A DNA stretch of 50,796 nt. Source: Clostridiales bacterium. Lineage in GTDB: Bacteria > Bacillota > Clostridia > Christensenellales > HGM11417. A program made the position numbers and the translations under genes. The notes below the pieces were generated by a model. It ran no database searches and was not told the DNA's origin. It was given only the letters and a program-made list of their open reading frames with translations. Shown one piece after another: positions 1 to 9,083 of the stretch. Every line of letters starts with the position of its first letter. Within the stretch, counting starts at the first letter, position 1. The DNA lies in NCBI GenBank assembly GCA_012519285.1, contig JAAYQN010000034.1, positions 1-50,796 of the forward strand, read 5' to 3'.

Positions 1-1228
1 GCAGCCCCGTCGTGCTTATGGCGTTCACCAGGATGCTTCCGCCCGTGATGGAGAGTATCAGTGAGGGCACCAGCGCTATGAGCGCGAGGAAAATCGCGCC
101 AAAAAGCGTTATCCTGTTGGATATCTTCCTTAGGTGGTCCGTCGTTGGCCTGCCCGGCCTGATGCCTGGGATAAAGCCGCCGTATTGCTGAATGCTCCTC
201 GAGATGTCGTCGGGATTGAACTGTATCTGAGCGTAGAAGAAAGCGAAGAACAGAATCAGCAGGCTCAGAAGCAGCGTATACAGCCACCTTCCGGGCGAGA
301 AGTTGAGCGTAAACCAAGTCGCCACGCTGCCGCTTAAGTTAAACATGCTGATTATCAGCGAGGGGAAAGAGAGCAGCGCGTACGCGAAGATGAGCGGCAT
401 GACGCCCGAGGCGTTTATCCTTATCGGGATATACGTAGACTTTCCGCCATAAATCTTCCTGCCCTTTATCTGCTTGGCGTATTGGACGGGAATCTTCCTC
501 TCGGCGAGATCCACCCACACGATGAGCGCGAATATGATGGTCACTATCACTACAAAGAGTATGAGGTTGAACGCCGACTGCGACGCCTGCTCCGTCCCGC
601 TGAACACGGTGAAAAGTTCCGCCCTTATCGCAGAGCCCGCCGAGGCTATGATACCCGTAAAGATGAGCAGCGATATGCCGTTGCCCACCCCGTAGTCGGT
701 TATCCTCTCGCCGACCCACATGCACAGCGCCGTGCCCGCAGCAAATTGAAGCACTATGGCAACGTAGAGTACCCACGTCCAGCTCGGATTGTTGTCAACC
801 AGCGCCGTGTCGATGAGGTTCCTATACGAGAGCAATATGCCTATTCCCTGCACAACGGCGAGCACTATTGCAAAAATCCTGGTGTACTGGGCGATTTTCT
901 TCCTGCCCTCTTCGCCGCCTTCCTTTGAGAGCCTCTCAAGCGCCGGGAAGGCGACGGTCAGAAGCTGTATAATTATCGACGCGGTGATGTAAGGGCTTAT
1001 GCCAAGCGCGAATATGGTTCCGTTGGAGAGCGAGCCTCCCACCACGGCGTCCATTATGCTCAAAAAGCTGCCGCCTAAGCTCTCGGTGATCACCTCGAGC
1101 TCATCGATGTTTATGCCCGCGATGGGGATAAACGCCCCCAGCCTGAACACGAGCAGCAGGGCAAGCGTGATCAGCAGCTTGACCCTAACTTCCTTTATCT
1201 TCCACGCGTTCTTCAAGGTCTCAAACAT
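1..1228 (-). CDS. secY: Protein translocase subunit SecY (3' end outside window)
   Basis: SecY forms the central channel of the Sec translocon in the cytoplasmic membrane. The minus-strand translation begins [15 protein letters not shown] and shows alternating hydrophobic segments with SecY hallmarks, including GISPYITASIIIQLL, the GVGNGISLLIF segment and the cytoplasmic GFIPGIRPG loop. About 409 codons are visible and the C-terminus runs off the window. It is missing from the ORF track because it has no stop inside the window. The ATG overlaps the rplO stop (TAATG), so the two are translationally coupled as the last visible genes of the spc part of the operon. Confidence 0.96.
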   Translation of the reverse strand, partial: MFETLKNAWKIKEVRVKLLITLALLLVFRLGAFIPIAGINIDELEVITESLGGSFLSIMDAVVGGSLSNGTIFALGISPYITASIIIQLLTVAFPALERLSKEGGEEGRKKIAQYTRIFAIVLAVVQGIGILLSYRNLIDTALVDNNPSWTWVLYVAIVLQFAAGTALCMWVGERITDYGVGNGISLLIFTGIIASAGSAIRAELFTVFSGTEQASQSAFNLILFVVIVTIIFALIVWVDLAERKIPVQYAKQIKGRKIYGGKSTYIPIRINASGVMPLIFAYALLSFPSLIISMFNLSGSVATWFTLNFSPGRWLYTLLLSLLILFFAFFYAQIQFNPDDISRSIQQYGGFIPGIRPGRPTTDHLRKISNRITLFGAIFLALIALVPSLILSITGGSILVNAISTTGL

Positions 1229-1674
1229 TATACCACCTCGGCCTTTCCGCCCGCCTTGATTATGGCTTCTTCAGCGGACTTTGAGAATTTGGCAGCCTTG
1301 ACGGTGAGAGCTACCTTGAGCTCTCCGTCGCCCAGTACTTTTAATCCCTTGTTGTCAGCCTTATATTTTATGAGCCCCCTCTCGAGCAAGTCCTCGGCGG
1401 TGACCGTCGCCCCGTTCTCAAAGGCGTTGAGCCTGGAGATGTTGACGGTCAGGTATTCCTCCCTCCACTTGTTGGTAAAGCCTCTCTTGGGAACCCTGCG
1501 CACCAGCGGCATCTGGCCGCCCTCAAAGCCCGGTCGCACTCCGCCGCCGCTCCTCGAGTTCTGCCCCTTATGGCCGCGCGTAGAGGTCTTGCCCATGCCG
1601 CTGCCTATCCCTCTCCCAACACGCTTTTCCTTTTTGCGCGAATTCGGCGCCGGACTTAAATTGTGCAATTTCAT
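1228..1674 (-). CDS. rplO: 50S ribosomal protein L15
   Basis: L15 is a large-subunit assembly protein. The translation [15 protein letters not shown] followed by the Gly-rich [19 protein letters not shown] is the classic L15 N-terminus, and the length (148 aa) is normal. Two adjacent ATG codons exist. The second (1674) lies 7 nt after AGGAGG and matches the family's MKL start, so I chose it over 1677. It lies between rpmD and secY in the standard spc order, and its stop overlaps the secY start. Confidence 0.97.
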   Translation of the reverse strand: MKLHNLSPAPNSRKKEKRVGRGIGSGMGKTSTRGHKGQNSRSGGGVRPGFEGGQMPLVRRVPKRGFTNKWREEYLTVNISRLNAFENGATVTAEDLLERGLIKYKADNKGLKVLGDGELKVALTVKAAKFSKSAEEAIIKAGGKAEVV

Positions 1675-1694
1675 CATAAGACCTCCTGCTCTCT

Positions 1695-1946
1695 TTAAGC
1701 TTCGCTTACCTTCACGAGATGCTTGACCTTTTCGATCATCCCGCGCGAGGCGGCATTGTCCTTTATTATGTTAAATGAATTTATCTTCCCAAGCCCCAGG
1801 GCCCTTACCGTCTTTATATGCTCGGGAAGGACGCCGATGGTGCTCTTTACGAGGGTGACCTTGATCATCTTTTCGGGCTTTTTCTTCGCCTTCTTTGAGG
1901 CGTTACCCTTTTTGGCTTTGCCTTCCGCCTTTACAACCTCTTCCAT
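1695..1946 (-). CDS. rpmD: 50S ribosomal protein L30 with a Lys/Ala-rich N-terminal extension
   Basis: The last 57 residues, from [17 protein letters not shown], are a complete bacterial L30. They are preceded by about 26 extra residues ([23 protein letters not shown]) that are highly charged. Bacterial L30 is usually about 60 aa; this one is 83. The first ATG has a strong AGGAGG 7 nt upstream, immediately after the rpsE stop, whereas the internal ATG has no Shine-Dalgarno sequence. The extension is therefore probably translated. Position between rpsE and rplO is the standard order. Confidence 0.95.
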   Translation of the reverse strand: MEEVVKAEGKAKKGNASKKAKKKPEKMIKVTLVKSTIGVLPEHIKTVRALGLGKINSFNIIKDNAASRGMIEKVKHLVKVSEA

Positions 1947-1958
1947 GTCAAAGCCTCC

Positions 1959-2480
1959 TTAGCCTGTAATCTCATCCATGCTCTTGCCCCTCAGCCTGGC
2001 GTATTCCTCAGCCGACTTGCAGGAATACAGGCCCTCGAGCGTGGCCCTGACGCAGTTGAAGGGATTGGAAGTTCCGTGGGATTTGGTCCTTATATTCTTT
2101 ATCCCGGCAGCTTCCATCACCGCGCGCACAGGGCCGCCCGCGATAACGCCGGTGCCCTCGGGGGCGGGCATCATGATCACGCACCCCCTGCCGAACTTGC
2201 CTATGACCTCGTGGGGGATGGTGTCGCCCACCATGGAGACCGGCTTCATGTTCTTCTTTGCCCTCGCGGTGGCCTTCTCGATAGCCATGGGAACCTCGTT
2301 GGCTTTTCCGGTGCCCATGCCTACCCTGCCGTTGCCATCGCCTACCACGACGAGCGCCGAGAAGCGCATGTGCCTTCCGCCCTTGACGACCTTGGTGACG
2401 CGGTTGATCTTGACGAGTTTCTTTATCAGTTCGTCCTTTTCTTCATCACGCCTGCCGGGCCTGTTATCACGATATGCCAT
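1959..2480 (-). CDS. rpsE: 30S ribosomal protein S5
   Basis: S5 is a small-subunit protein important for decoding fidelity. The translation contains the S5 RNA-binding region ([28 protein letters not shown]) and the C-terminal S5 fold ([19 protein letters not shown]). Its length of 173 aa is normal. The ATG has AAGGAGG upstream. It is flanked by rplR and rpmD as in other spc operons. Confidence 0.98.
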   Translation of the reverse strand: MAYRDNRPGRRDEEKDELIKKLVKINRVTKVVKGGRHMRFSALVVVGDGNGRVGMGTGKANEVPMAIEKATARAKKNMKPVSMVGDTIPHEVIGKFGRGCVIMMPAPEGTGVIAGGPVRAVMEAAGIKNIRTKSHGTSNPFNCVRATLEGLYSCKSAEEYARLRGKSMDEITG

Positions 2481-2495
2481 TTAAGAACTTCCTCC

Positions 2496-2864
2496 TTAAA
2501 ACTTTAGTCCGGCTTCCCTCGCGCCGTCGGCGACGCTCTTTACCCTGCCGGTATAGATGTAACCGCCCCTGTCGAACACCACGTTTTCGATGCCCTTGGA
2601 AAGCGCCCTCTTTGCCGTCTCCTCTCCCACGACCTTCGCCGCATCGACCTTGTTCTTTCCCTTGACCTTTTCGCGGATGCCTTTTTCGACCGTGGAGCAC
2701 GCCGCGAGCGTGTGACCTTGAGCGTCATCTATTATCTGGACGTAGGTGTGAAGGAGGCTCTTGCATACGCAAAGCCTGGGCTTTTCGGCAGTGCCGGATA
2801 CCTTTTCCCTGACGCGCTTGTGCCGGATGAGCCTGTCAGCGTTTCTGTCTTTCTTTATAATCAT
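2496..2864 (-). CDS. rplR: 50S ribosomal protein L18
   Basis: L18 binds 5S rRNA in the central protuberance. The translation [24 protein letters not shown] followed by [18 protein letters not shown] and a [14 protein letters not shown] end is diagnostic. The length of 122 aa is normal. The protein keeps the conserved family core and carries no extra tail, unlike several of its operon neighbours. Confidence 0.98.
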   Translation of the reverse strand: MIIKKDRNADRLIRHKRVREKVSGTAEKPRLCVCKSLLHTYVQIIDDAQGHTLAACSTVEKGIREKVKGKNKVDAAKVVGEETAKRALSKGIENVVFDRGGYIYTGRVKSVADGAREAGLKF

Positions 2865-2878
2865 ATCAGTTCACTCCT

Positions 2879-3418
2879 TTATTTGCCCGCGGTCTTGCCT
2901 TCTTTCTTCTGTATTACCTCATCCTTGTAGCGGATGCCGTAGAAGTGGTAGGGATCGGGCTTCTTGAAGGCCCTGATGTTGGCCGCGACCTGGCCCACCA
3001 GCTCCTTGGATATTCCCTTTACGGTTATCTCCGTCTGGGTGGGGCAGTCAATGGTTATGCCCTCGGGCGGGGTATACTCTACGGGATGGGAATAGCCGAT
3101 GTTTAAAACCAGCTTGTTGCCCTGCTTTTGGACCTTGTATCCCACTCCGTTTACGACGAGCTGTTTTGTAAATCCCTTGGTCACGCCCTCAACCATATTG
3201 TATATGAGCATCCTGTAGAGGCCGTGCATTGCCTTGTCTTCCTTGTCGTCGGAGCTCCTCTCAAGGATGAGCTTCCCGTCCTCCTGCCTCACCTTTATCC
3301 TGCCATTTACTTTCTGTGAAAGCTGCCCGAGGGGACCCTTTACCATGACATCATTTCCCGAAATGGTCAGGGCCACGCCGGCGGGAATGGTTATAGGCTT
3401 TTTTCCTATCCTGGACAT
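2879..3418 (-). CDS. rplF: 50S ribosomal protein L6
   Basis: L6 stabilises the base of the L7/L12 stalk near the GTPase centre. MSRIGKKPITIPAGV starts the protein, and the C-terminal signature KKPDPYHFYGIRYKDEVI (equivalent to the usual PEPYKGKGI region) is present. Length is 179 aa, with two L6 repeats. Its ATG is spaced correctly from AGGAGG, and it sits between rpsH and rplR. Confidence 0.98.
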   Translation of the reverse strand: MSRIGKKPITIPAGVALTISGNDVMVKGPLGQLSQKVNGRIKVRQEDGKLILERSSDDKEDKAMHGLYRMLIYNMVEGVTKGFTKQLVVNGVGYKVQKQGNKLVLNIGYSHPVEYTPPEGITIDCPTQTEITVKGISKELVGQVAANIRAFKKPDPYHFYGIRYKDEVIQKKEGKTAGK

Positions 3419-3428
3419 AGTCTACCTC

Positions 3429-3824
3429 CTACCAGATGTAGGCGAGCACTTCGCCGCCAACGTTGTTCTTTCGGGCAGCCTTGTCGGTCATTATGCCCTT
3501 GGGCGTGGAAATGACAGCTATGCCAAGGCCTTTCAAAACCCTGGGCAAATCCTTTACCCCGGCGTAAACCCTGAGGCCGGGCTTGGATATCCTCTTTAGG
3601 CCGGTAATGACCCTCTCGTTTTTGGGGCCATACTTTAAGGCTATCCTTATGGTGCCCTGCACGTTGTCATCTATAAGCTCGACATCCTTTATAAAACCCT
3701 CCTCCAACAGGATTTTGGCTATCGCCTTTTTCTCGTTAGAAGCGAGGATGTCGACCGTATCCTTTCTGGCGGTGAGCGCGTTCCTTATCCTCGTGAGCAT
3801 GTCAGCAATGGGATCCGTTACCAT
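3429..3824 (-). CDS. rpsH: 30S ribosomal protein S8
   Basis: S8 is an early-assembly protein that binds helix 21 of 16S rRNA; in other bacteria it also represses the spc operon. The true start is [17 protein letters not shown] at 3824, behind AAAGGAGGGAG. The ORF-track start 20 codons upstream lies inside rpsZ. The C-terminal signature ([27 protein letters not shown]) is complete, and the length of 131 aa is normal. Confidence 0.97.
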   Translation of the reverse strand: MVTDPIADMLTRIRNALTARKDTVDILASNEKKAIAKILLEEGFIKDVELIDDNVQGTIRIALKYGPKNERVITGLKRISKPGLRVYAGVKDLPRVLKGLGIAVISTPKGIMTDKAARKNNVGGEVLAYIW

Positions 3825-3837
3825 GATGCTCCCTCCT

Positions 3838-4023
3838 TTACCAGCTCGCTTTCTTGACGCCGGGAATCTGACCCTTGTACGCAAGATTGCGGAAACATAT
3901 TCTGCAAACCCCGTATTTTCTCAGCACGGCGTGAGGCCTCCCGCATATGGAACACCTCGTGTAAAACCTCGTGGAAAACTTTGGGGGTCTTTTCTGCTTT
4001 GCAATGAGCGACTTCTTAGCCAT
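3838..4023 (-). CDS. rpsZ: 30S ribosomal protein S14, zinc-binding type Z
   Basis: This is the short (61 aa), zinc-containing form of S14. Two CxxC pairs are visible (CSICG near residue 24 and CRICF near residue 40), and the protein ends [16 protein letters not shown], as type Z proteins do. Type Z is common in Gram-positive bacteria, which supports the lineage call. It lies between rplE and rpsH. Confidence 0.98.
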   Translation of the reverse strand: MAKKSLIAKQKRPPKFSTRFYTRCSICGRPHAVLRKYGVCRICFRNLAYKGQIPGVKKASW

Positions 4024-4038
4024 TTAACTTATCCTCCT

Positions 4039-4641
4039 TCAGTTCGCCTTGAAAGGCATTCCCAAAGCCTTGAGCAGCTCGCGCGCCTCCTCGTCGGTCT
4101 TTGCAGTGGTTACTATGCACACGTCGAGGCCGCGTATCTTTTCTATCTTGTCATAGGAAATCTCGGGGAATACCAGCTGTTCCTTTATTCCCGTAGCGAA
4201 GTTGCCCCTGCCGTCAAAGGATTTTAGGGATACTCCCGAAAAGTCCCTCACGCGGGGAAGGGCTATGCTTATGAACTTGTCGAGGAAGTAATACATCCTG
4301 TCGCTTCTGAGCGTAACCTTGGCGCCTATGTTCATACCCTTCCTTACCTTGAAGTTGGATATGGATTTTTTGGCTTGGGTTACCAGGGGCTTCTGGCCAG
4401 CTATGACCTTCAGTTCCTCGGCGGCGAGCTGGAGGCTTTTGCTGTTGTCCTTGATGTCGCCCAAGCCCATGTTGAGGACTATCTTCTCAAGCCTTGGGAC
4501 CTGATACCTGTTCTTGTACCCAAAGCGCTTCATCATGTAGGGGATTACATCCTTCTCGTACAGCTCTTTCAGTCTGGGCTTTGATTTTCTGGCACCATCG
4601 GTTGCCGCCGCTGCGGTAACCTGATTTTTTTTCTCCGCCAC
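4039..4641 (-). CDS. rplE: 50S ribosomal protein L5 with a short N-terminal extension
   Basis: L5 binds 5S rRNA and contacts P-site tRNA. The core from [22 protein letters not shown] to the end is a normal L5 of about 180 residues. It is preceded by about 20 extra residues ([21 protein letters not shown]). The start is GTG with GGAGG 9 nt upstream, and there is no other start before the conserved core, so the extension is probably real. The Shine-Dalgarno sequence lies within the end of rplX. Confidence 0.96.
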   Translation of the reverse strand: MAEKKNQVTAAAATDGARKSKPRLKELYEKDVIPYMMKRFGYKNRYQVPRLEKIVLNMGLGDIKDNSKSLQLAAEELKVIAGQKPLVTQAKKSISNFKVRKGMNIGAKVTLRSDRMYYFLDKFISIALPRVRDFSGVSLKSFDGRGNFATGIKEQLVFPEISYDKIEKIRGLDVCIVTTAKTDEEARELLKALGMPFKAN

Positions 4642-4647
4642 TTGTGT

Positions 4648-5235
4648 CTACCTCCGTTTTTGCGTCCTGGCTTTGGTCGGAGGCCTTTCCTCCGCTTTTG
4701 CCTCTATCTCCTGGCCCTCCGCGTTTTCAGCTTCAGACTTGGCTTCCTTTGCCTCGGCCTTGGCCTTTGGGCTCTTTCTCGCGGTTTTCTTTTCGGTCTC
4801 GGCTTTCTTTGCTGGCTTCTTCTCCTCGCCCTCTTCCTTTTTAGCGGGCTTTTCGGCCTTCTTCCTCTCCAATTTTCCTCCCTTGTCGAGGACGCCGCCG
4901 CAGGGCTGCCCGTCTATCTTTCTCCTGCAGACCCTGACCTTGTTACCCTGCTCATCGAAGGCATGGCCGACCCTCGTGGGCTTGCCGCACTTGGGGCATA
5001 CCACCATCACGTTGGAAACGTGGATGGGGCCTTCCTTCTCGATTATGCCCGCCTCGCTCTTGGCGCCCTGGGGCTTTAGGTGATGCTTCTGCATCCTGAG
5101 GCCCTCCACGATGACCCTGTCGTTCTTGCGGTCAACGTAGATGACCTTTCCCGTCTTGCCCTTTATTCCTGCTTTTCCCTTTTTGCCGGCGATGACCATG
5201 ACGGTGTCGCCCTTTTTAACGCTTAATTTTCCCAT
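4648..5235 (-). CDS. rplX: 50S ribosomal protein L24 with a long charged C-terminal tail
   Basis: L24 starts 50S assembly. Residues 1 to about 105 contain the KOW motif (KKGDTVMVIAGKKGKAGIKGKTGKV) and a zinc-ribbon-like part, CPKCG followed later by CRRKIDGQPCGG, so the second cysteine pair is spaced C-x8-C rather than the usual CxxC. From about residue 115 comes a tail of roughly 80 residues made almost only of Lys, Ala and Glu. L24 is normally about 100-115 aa; this is 195. The tail is in frame and ends at the rplE Shine-Dalgarno sequence. Confidence 0.95.
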   Translation of the reverse strand: MGKLSVKKGDTVMVIAGKKGKAGIKGKTGKVIYVDRKNDRVIVEGLRMQKHHLKPQGAKSEAGIIEKEGPIHVSNVMVVCPKCGKPTRVGHAFDEQGNKVRVCRRKIDGQPCGGVLDKGGKLERKKAEKPAKKEEGEEKKPAKKAETEKKTARKSPKAKAEAKEAKSEAENAEGQEIEAKAEERPPTKARTQKRR

Positions 5236-5250
5236 CGTGCCATCCTCCGC

Positions 5251-5619
5251 TTAAAGCACTTCGGGTGCAAGGGAAATAATCTTCATGAAATCCTTTTCCC
5301 TAAGCTCCCTCGCCACGGGGCCGAATATCCTGGTGCCCCTGGGCTGGTTCTGGTTATCTATTATGACGGCAGCGTTGTCGTCAAATACGATGTGGGAACC
5401 GTCTTTCCTGCGAAGACCCTTGTGCGTCCTGACGACCACCGCCCTTACGACATCGCCCTTCTTTACCGTTCCACCCGGCACAGCGGACTTTACGGTGGCG
5501 ATGATGATATCGCCGATATTGCCTCCCCTGCGGAATGAGCCGCCGAGCACCCTAATGCACATTATCTCCTTTGCGCCGGTATTGTCGGCAACCTTAAGTC
5601 TTGTCTGCGGTTGAATCAT
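5251..5619 (-). CDS. rplN: 50S ribosomal protein L14
   Basis: L14 sits at the subunit interface (bridge B8). [27 protein letters not shown] is the family's invariant N-terminus, and the protein ends [12 protein letters not shown]. Length of 122 aa is the standard length. It has no tails, in contrast to L24 next to it. Confidence 0.99.
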   Translation of the reverse strand: MIQPQTRLKVADNTGAKEIMCIRVLGGSFRRGGNIGDIIIATVKSAVPGGTVKKGDVVRAVVVRTHKGLRRKDGSHIVFDDNAAVIIDNQNQPRGTRIFGPVARELREKDFMKIISLAPEVL

Positions 5620-5637
5620 GTTACCAAACTCCTTCCG

Positions 5638-5904
5638 TTACTTAGCCTTCTCGATTATCTCGACCACCCTGAAGTATTTGTCCTTGGAAAACCTCCTGGT
5701 CTCCATAATCAAGACCTTGTCGCCTACGCGGCACTCGTTGCCCTCGTCGTGGGCCTTGAACTTCCTGGTCCTGGTGATTATCTTCTTATATAAGGGGTGC
5801 TTGAACTTGGAATCGACGGCCACCACGACGGTCTTATCCATCTTGTCGCCGACCACTATTCCCACACGGGTCTTCCTTAAATTCCTCTTCTTGGTCGTTT
5901 CCAT
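5638..5904 (-). CDS. rpsQ: 30S ribosomal protein S17
   Basis: S17 is an early 16S rRNA-binding protein with an OB fold. The translation contains [32 protein letters not shown] and a [24 protein letters not shown] end, both diagnostic. Length of 88 aa is normal. It lies between rpmC and rplN. Confidence 0.98.
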   Translation of the reverse strand: METTKKRNLRKTRVGIVVGDKMDKTVVVAVDSKFKHPLYKKIITRTRKFKAHDEGNECRVGDKVLIMETRRFSKDKYFRVVEIIEKAK

Positions 5905-5915
5905 CTGCCTTCTCC

Positions 5916-6128
5916 TTACGCCTTGGCCTTTCTGTCAATATTTAATTCCCTCTCCCTGAGGATGGTCATAACCCGCGCGATATCCTTCTTGCAGGCGTTT
6001 AAAGCCATCGGATTGGCGAGCTGACCGGTGGCATGCTGAAAACGCAGGTTGAAAAACTCCTGCTTTAAATCCTTCAGCTTTACGCGCAATTCTTCCGTGG
6101 TCATTTCGTGAAACAATTTCGCTTTCAT
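5916..6128 (-). CDS. rpmC: 50S ribosomal protein L29
   Basis: L29 is a small two-helix protein at the exit tunnel that helps dock trigger factor and [40 protein letters not shown] is typical, and the length of 70 aa is normal. Its ATG overlaps the rplP stop by 4 nt (ATGA), which indicates translational coupling. Confidence 0.98.
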   Translation of the reverse strand: MKAKLFHEMTTEELRVKLKDLKQEFFNLRFQHATGQLANPMALNACKKDIARVMTILRERELNIDRKAKA

Positions 6129-6568
6129 TCTGCCTTTTCACCCTCCTCTGCGGCCGGAGCGGCTTCCTTCTTTACGAACTTGGTCTTTATGGGAAGCTTG
6201 TAACTTGCCAGCCTCAAGGCCTCTTTGGCCTGATTCTCGGATATTCCGCCCATCTCAAAGAGCACCCTGCCGGGCTTGACCGTCGCAACCCAGTACTCTG
6301 GGGCGCCCTTGCCCGAGCCCATCCTGGTCTCGGCGGGCTTTTTGGTGACCGGCTTGTGAGGGAATATGTTTATCCAGACCTGTCCGCCCCTCTTTACATA
6401 TCTCGTCATGGCGACGCGCGCCGCCTCTATCTGATTGGACTTGATCCAGCCGGGCTCCAGGGCCACGAGGCCATACTCGCCGTAGGCTATCTGGTTGCCC
6501 TTTGTCGCCTTTCCCTTCATCCTGCCGCGCTGAACGCGTCTTCTCTTAACTCTCTTTGGCATCAACAT
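6125..6568 (-). CDS. rplP: 50S ribosomal protein L16
   Basis: L16 organises the A-site tRNA binding region of 23S rRNA. The start [19 protein letters not shown] at 6568 is the family start and overlaps the rpsC stop (TAATG), with AGGAGG about 9 nt upstream. The longer ORF-track start lies inside rpsC and is not used. The core ends LPIKTKFV and is followed by about 12 extra Ala/Glu/Lys residues ([15 protein letters not shown]), a milder version of the tails on L24 and L30. Confidence 0.97.
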   Translation of the reverse strand: MLMPKRVKRRRVQRGRMKGKATKGNQIAYGEYGLVALEPGWIKSNQIEAARVAMTRYVKRGGQVWINIFPHKPVTKKPAETRMGSGKGAPEYWVATVKPGRVLFEMGGISENQAKEALRLASYKLPIKTKFVKKEAAPAAEEGEKAE

Positions 6569-7233
6569 TATGCGTCTCCTCCTTCCCTGTGAAGGACTTG
6601 TTTGCCGAGCACTTCGCCGTGGTAGATCCAGCACTTTATGCCTATCACGCCGTAAGTGGTAAACGCCTCGGCAAAGCCATAATCAATGTCTGCCCTCAGC
6701 GTCTGAAGCGGAATGGAGCCCTCCTGGTAATGCTCGCTCCTCGCTATCTCCGCGCCGCCAAGGCGCCCGGATACCATTACTTTGACGCCCTTGACGCCCG
6801 ACCTCGCCGCGCGGCCGAGAGCCTGCTTCATCGCCCTCCTGAATGACACCCTCTTCTCTATCTGGGCGGCGATGGACTCCGCCAGAAGCTGCGCGTTGGC
6901 GTCGGGTTTCCTTACTTCCCTTATATTGATTATGATGTTCTTGTCCCTGGCTATCTTTGCGATTTCCTTCTTCATCTGCTCGACGCCCGCGCCGCTCTTT
7001 CCTATGAGCACCGCTGGCCTTGAGGTGAAAATGTTTATTATCACCTTTTGCGCCACCCTGTCAATGGTTACGCGCGAGATGGCGGCCTGAAAATAGGTTT
7101 TCTTTATATATTCCCTGATTTCGTGGTCCTCTTTGAGGTATTTGGAAAAATCCTTTTTTTCGGCGAACCACTGGGTGTCCCAGCCCTTTATTATTCCTAC
7201 CCTGAGTCCGTGCGGATTAACTTTCTGTCCCAT
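6568..7233 (-). CDS. rpsC: 30S ribosomal protein S3
   Basis: S3 lines the mRNA entry channel and has KH and C-terminal domains. [24 protein letters not shown], the KH region ([17 protein letters not shown]) and the C-terminal signature [38 protein letters not shown] are all present. Length of 221 aa is normal. The stop overlaps the rplP start. Confidence 0.99.
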   Translation of the reverse strand: MGQKVNPHGLRVGIIKGWDTQWFAEKKDFSKYLKEDHEIREYIKKTYFQAAISRVTIDRVAQKVIINIFTSRPAVLIGKSGAGVEQMKKEIAKIARDKNIIINIREVRKPDANAQLLAESIAAQIEKRVSFRRAMKQALGRAARSGVKGVKVMVSGRLGGAEIARSEHYQEGSIPLQTLRADIDYGFAEAFTTYGVIGIKCWIYHGEVLGKQVLHREGGDA

Positions 7234-7251
7234 TTATCTCCTCCTGGCTGA

Positions 7252-7632
7252 TTAAGCGTCGAGCACAACCGTGATGTGGCTTGTGCGCTTTAAAATGCGA
7301 TCTGCGCTCCCTCTTGCGCGGAGCATAATTCTCTTGAGGGTAGGACCTCCGTCACAGTAGGCCAGCGCCACCTTGAGGTCGCTCTTGCTCATGCCGAGGT
7401 TGTGCTCGGCATTGGCAGCGGCCGACTCCAAAACCTTTTTGACCACCGGCGCCGCCGCCCTGGGAGTGGCATCAAGTATGGCGATCGCCTCGGCGTAGCT
7501 CTTGCCCTTTATTATGCTGAGCACTTCCCTCACCTTGTAGGGCGACATCCTCACGTACTTTGCGACCGCCTTTGGGCGCTTATCCTTTCTCTCCTCGCGC
7601 TTTGCTGCCTTTTCCTTTATCCTCTTAGACAT
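7252..7632 (-). CDS. rplV: 50S ribosomal protein L22 with a basic N-terminal extension
   Basis: L22 reaches into the peptide exit tunnel. The conserved part starts at KAVAKYVRMSPYKVREVLSIIKGK and ends RILKRTSHITVVLDA. In front is a segment of about 20 mostly charged residues (MSKRIKEKAAKREERKDKRP). The ATG has AGGAGG 6 nt upstream, so the extension should be translated. Total length of 126 aa compares with the usual 110-115. Confidence 0.97.
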   Translation of the reverse strand: MSKRIKEKAAKREERKDKRPKAVAKYVRMSPYKVREVLSIIKGKSYAEAIAILDATPRAAAPVVKKVLESAAANAEHNLGMSKSDLKVALAYCDGGPTLKRIMLRARGSADRILKRTSHITVVLDA

Positions 7633-7643
7633 CTTGTGCCTCC

Positions 7644-7925
7644 TTACTTCTTGGCCGCAGTGGTCTTCTCGCCGGCGTGGCCCCTGAACGTCCTCGTGGG
7701 GGCGAGCTCTCCCAGCTTGTGGCCCACCATGTCCTCGGTGATATAGACGGGAACGTGCTTCCTGCCGTCATGCACGGCTATGGTATGGCCGACCATGTCG
7801 GGGAATATCGTCGAGGCGCGCGACCATGTCTTTATGACTTTCTTCTCCTTGGCTTCGTTCATCTTCCTTATTTTATTAAGCAGCCTTTCCTGAACGTAAG
7901 GCCCCTTTTTTATTGACCTGCTCAT
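7644..7925 (-). CDS. rpsS: 30S ribosomal protein S19
   Basis: S19 forms a complex with S13 in the head of the 30S subunit. [19 protein letters not shown] and the signature [36 protein letters not shown] are diagnostic. Length of 93 aa is normal. It lies between rplB and rplV, the standard S10-operon order. Confidence 0.99.
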   Translation of the reverse strand: MSRSIKKGPYVQERLLNKIRKMNEAKEKKVIKTWSRASTIFPDMVGHTIAVHDGRKHVPVYITEDMVGHKLGELAPTRTFRGHAGEKTTAAKK

Positions 7926-7937
7926 AATACCCTCCGA

Positions 7938-8768
7938 CTAATTGATGCGCTTGATGATGAACCTGCTGGTTGGTTTCTTCTTTTTCCTGGTCTTGTATCC
8001 TAAAGTGGGCTTGCCCCAGGGGGTAACAGGCCCCGGCCTTCCCACGGGCGACTTGCCCTCGCCGCCACCGTGCGGATGGTCAACGGGATTCATGGCAGAA
8101 CCCCTCACGGTGGGCCTTATGCCAAGGTAGCGGCTCTTTCCCGCCTTGCCTAAACTTACTATCTCGTGCTCGAGGTTGCCCACCTGCCCGATGGTGGCCT
8201 TGCACCTTATGGGAATATACCTCGTCTCGCCAGAAGGCATCCTGATTATGGCGTACGCGCCTTCTTTTGCCATGAGCTGGGCGGATATCCCTGCCGCCCT
8301 CGCTATCTGGCCGCCCCTTCCCGGGAAGAGCTCTATGTTGTGGATGACGGAGCCCAAGGGGATGGCGTACAGCGGCAGGCAGTTGCCGACCTTGATGTCG
8401 GAGCTCTCGCCGCTGATTACGGTGTCGCCCACGTTTAAACCTACGGGCGCGAGGATATACCTCTTCTCCCCGTCGGCATAGTTCAGCAGGGCGATGAAAG
8501 CCGACCTGTTGGGGTCGTATTCTATCGAAGCCACCTTGGCGGGGATGTTGTCCTTATCCCTCTTAAAGTCGATGACGCGGTACTTCCTCTTGTTGCCACC
8601 GCCTATGTGCCTTACCGTAATCTTGCCGTGCACGTTCCTGCCGCCAGTCTTTTTGACCTTGCCGAGCAGGGACCTTTGAGGCCCTTTGACGGTAAGCTCG
8701 ACCTTGTAGTTTATGACCGTCATGCCGCGCAGTGCGGGCGATGTCGGGTTGTATCTCTTCAAAGCCAT
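7938..8768 (-). CDS. rplB: 50S ribosomal protein L2
   Basis: L2 is needed for subunit association and for the peptidyl transferase centre. [21 protein letters not shown], the [12 protein letters not shown] region and the highly conserved [25 protein letters not shown], with its functional histidine, are all present. Length of 276 aa is standard. Confidence 0.99.
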   Translation of the reverse strand: MALKRYNPTSPALRGMTVINYKVELTVKGPQRSLLGKVKKTGGRNVHGKITVRHIGGGNKRKYRVIDFKRDKDNIPAKVASIEYDPNRSAFIALLNYADGEKRYILAPVGLNVGDTVISGESSDIKVGNCLPLYAIPLGSVIHNIELFPGRGGQIARAAGISAQLMAKEGAYAIIRMPSGETRYIPIRCKATIGQVGNLEHEIVSLGKAGKSRYLGIRPTVRGSAMNPVDHPHGGGEGKSPVGRPGPVTPWGKPTLGYKTRKKKKPTSRFIIKRIN

Positions 8769-8789
8769 TTTCCCAAATCCTCCTATTTA

Positions 8790-9083
8790 TCAGGACAAGC
8801 TCTCAAAGAAAGCAATGGGCTTGCTGTCCTCCCTGAGCTGGACGACAGCCTTTTTGTAGGAAGGGGTCAATCCCTCGCTCCTGCCCTGGCGTTTAAGCTT
8901 TCCGTCGTAGTTTGCGGTGCGGACGCTCTCGACCTTGACGTCGGGGAAAAGCTCCTCCACCGCCTTCTTTATCATCGATTTGTTGGCCTTCTTGTGCACG
9001 ATAAAGGTATACCTCTTTTGCTGTATGCCATCATAGCTCTTTTCGGACAGAAGAGGCCTTATAATTATGTCGTGCGCAGTCAT
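8790..9083 (-). CDS. rplW: 50S ribosomal protein L23
   Basis: L23 at the tunnel exit is the docking site for trigger factor and SRP. The real start is [27 protein letters not shown] at 9083, which overlaps the rplD stop by 4 nt (ATGA). The ORF-track start 49 codons upstream is inside rplD and gives an arginine-rich shadow. Length of 97 aa is normal, and the [15 protein letters not shown] loop is present. Confidence 0.97.
   Translation of the reverse strand: MTAHDIIIRPLLSEKSYDGIQQKRYTFIVHKKANKSMIKKAVEELFPDVKVESVRTANYDGKLKRQGRSEGLTPSYKKAVVQLREDSKPIAFFESLS

Noticed and set aside
134-1259. Several plus-strand ORFs and one minus-strand ORF (339-776) in the first 1.2 kb
   Set aside because: They are shadow frames of secY, whose minus-strand translation is clearly the real product; none reads like a protein.
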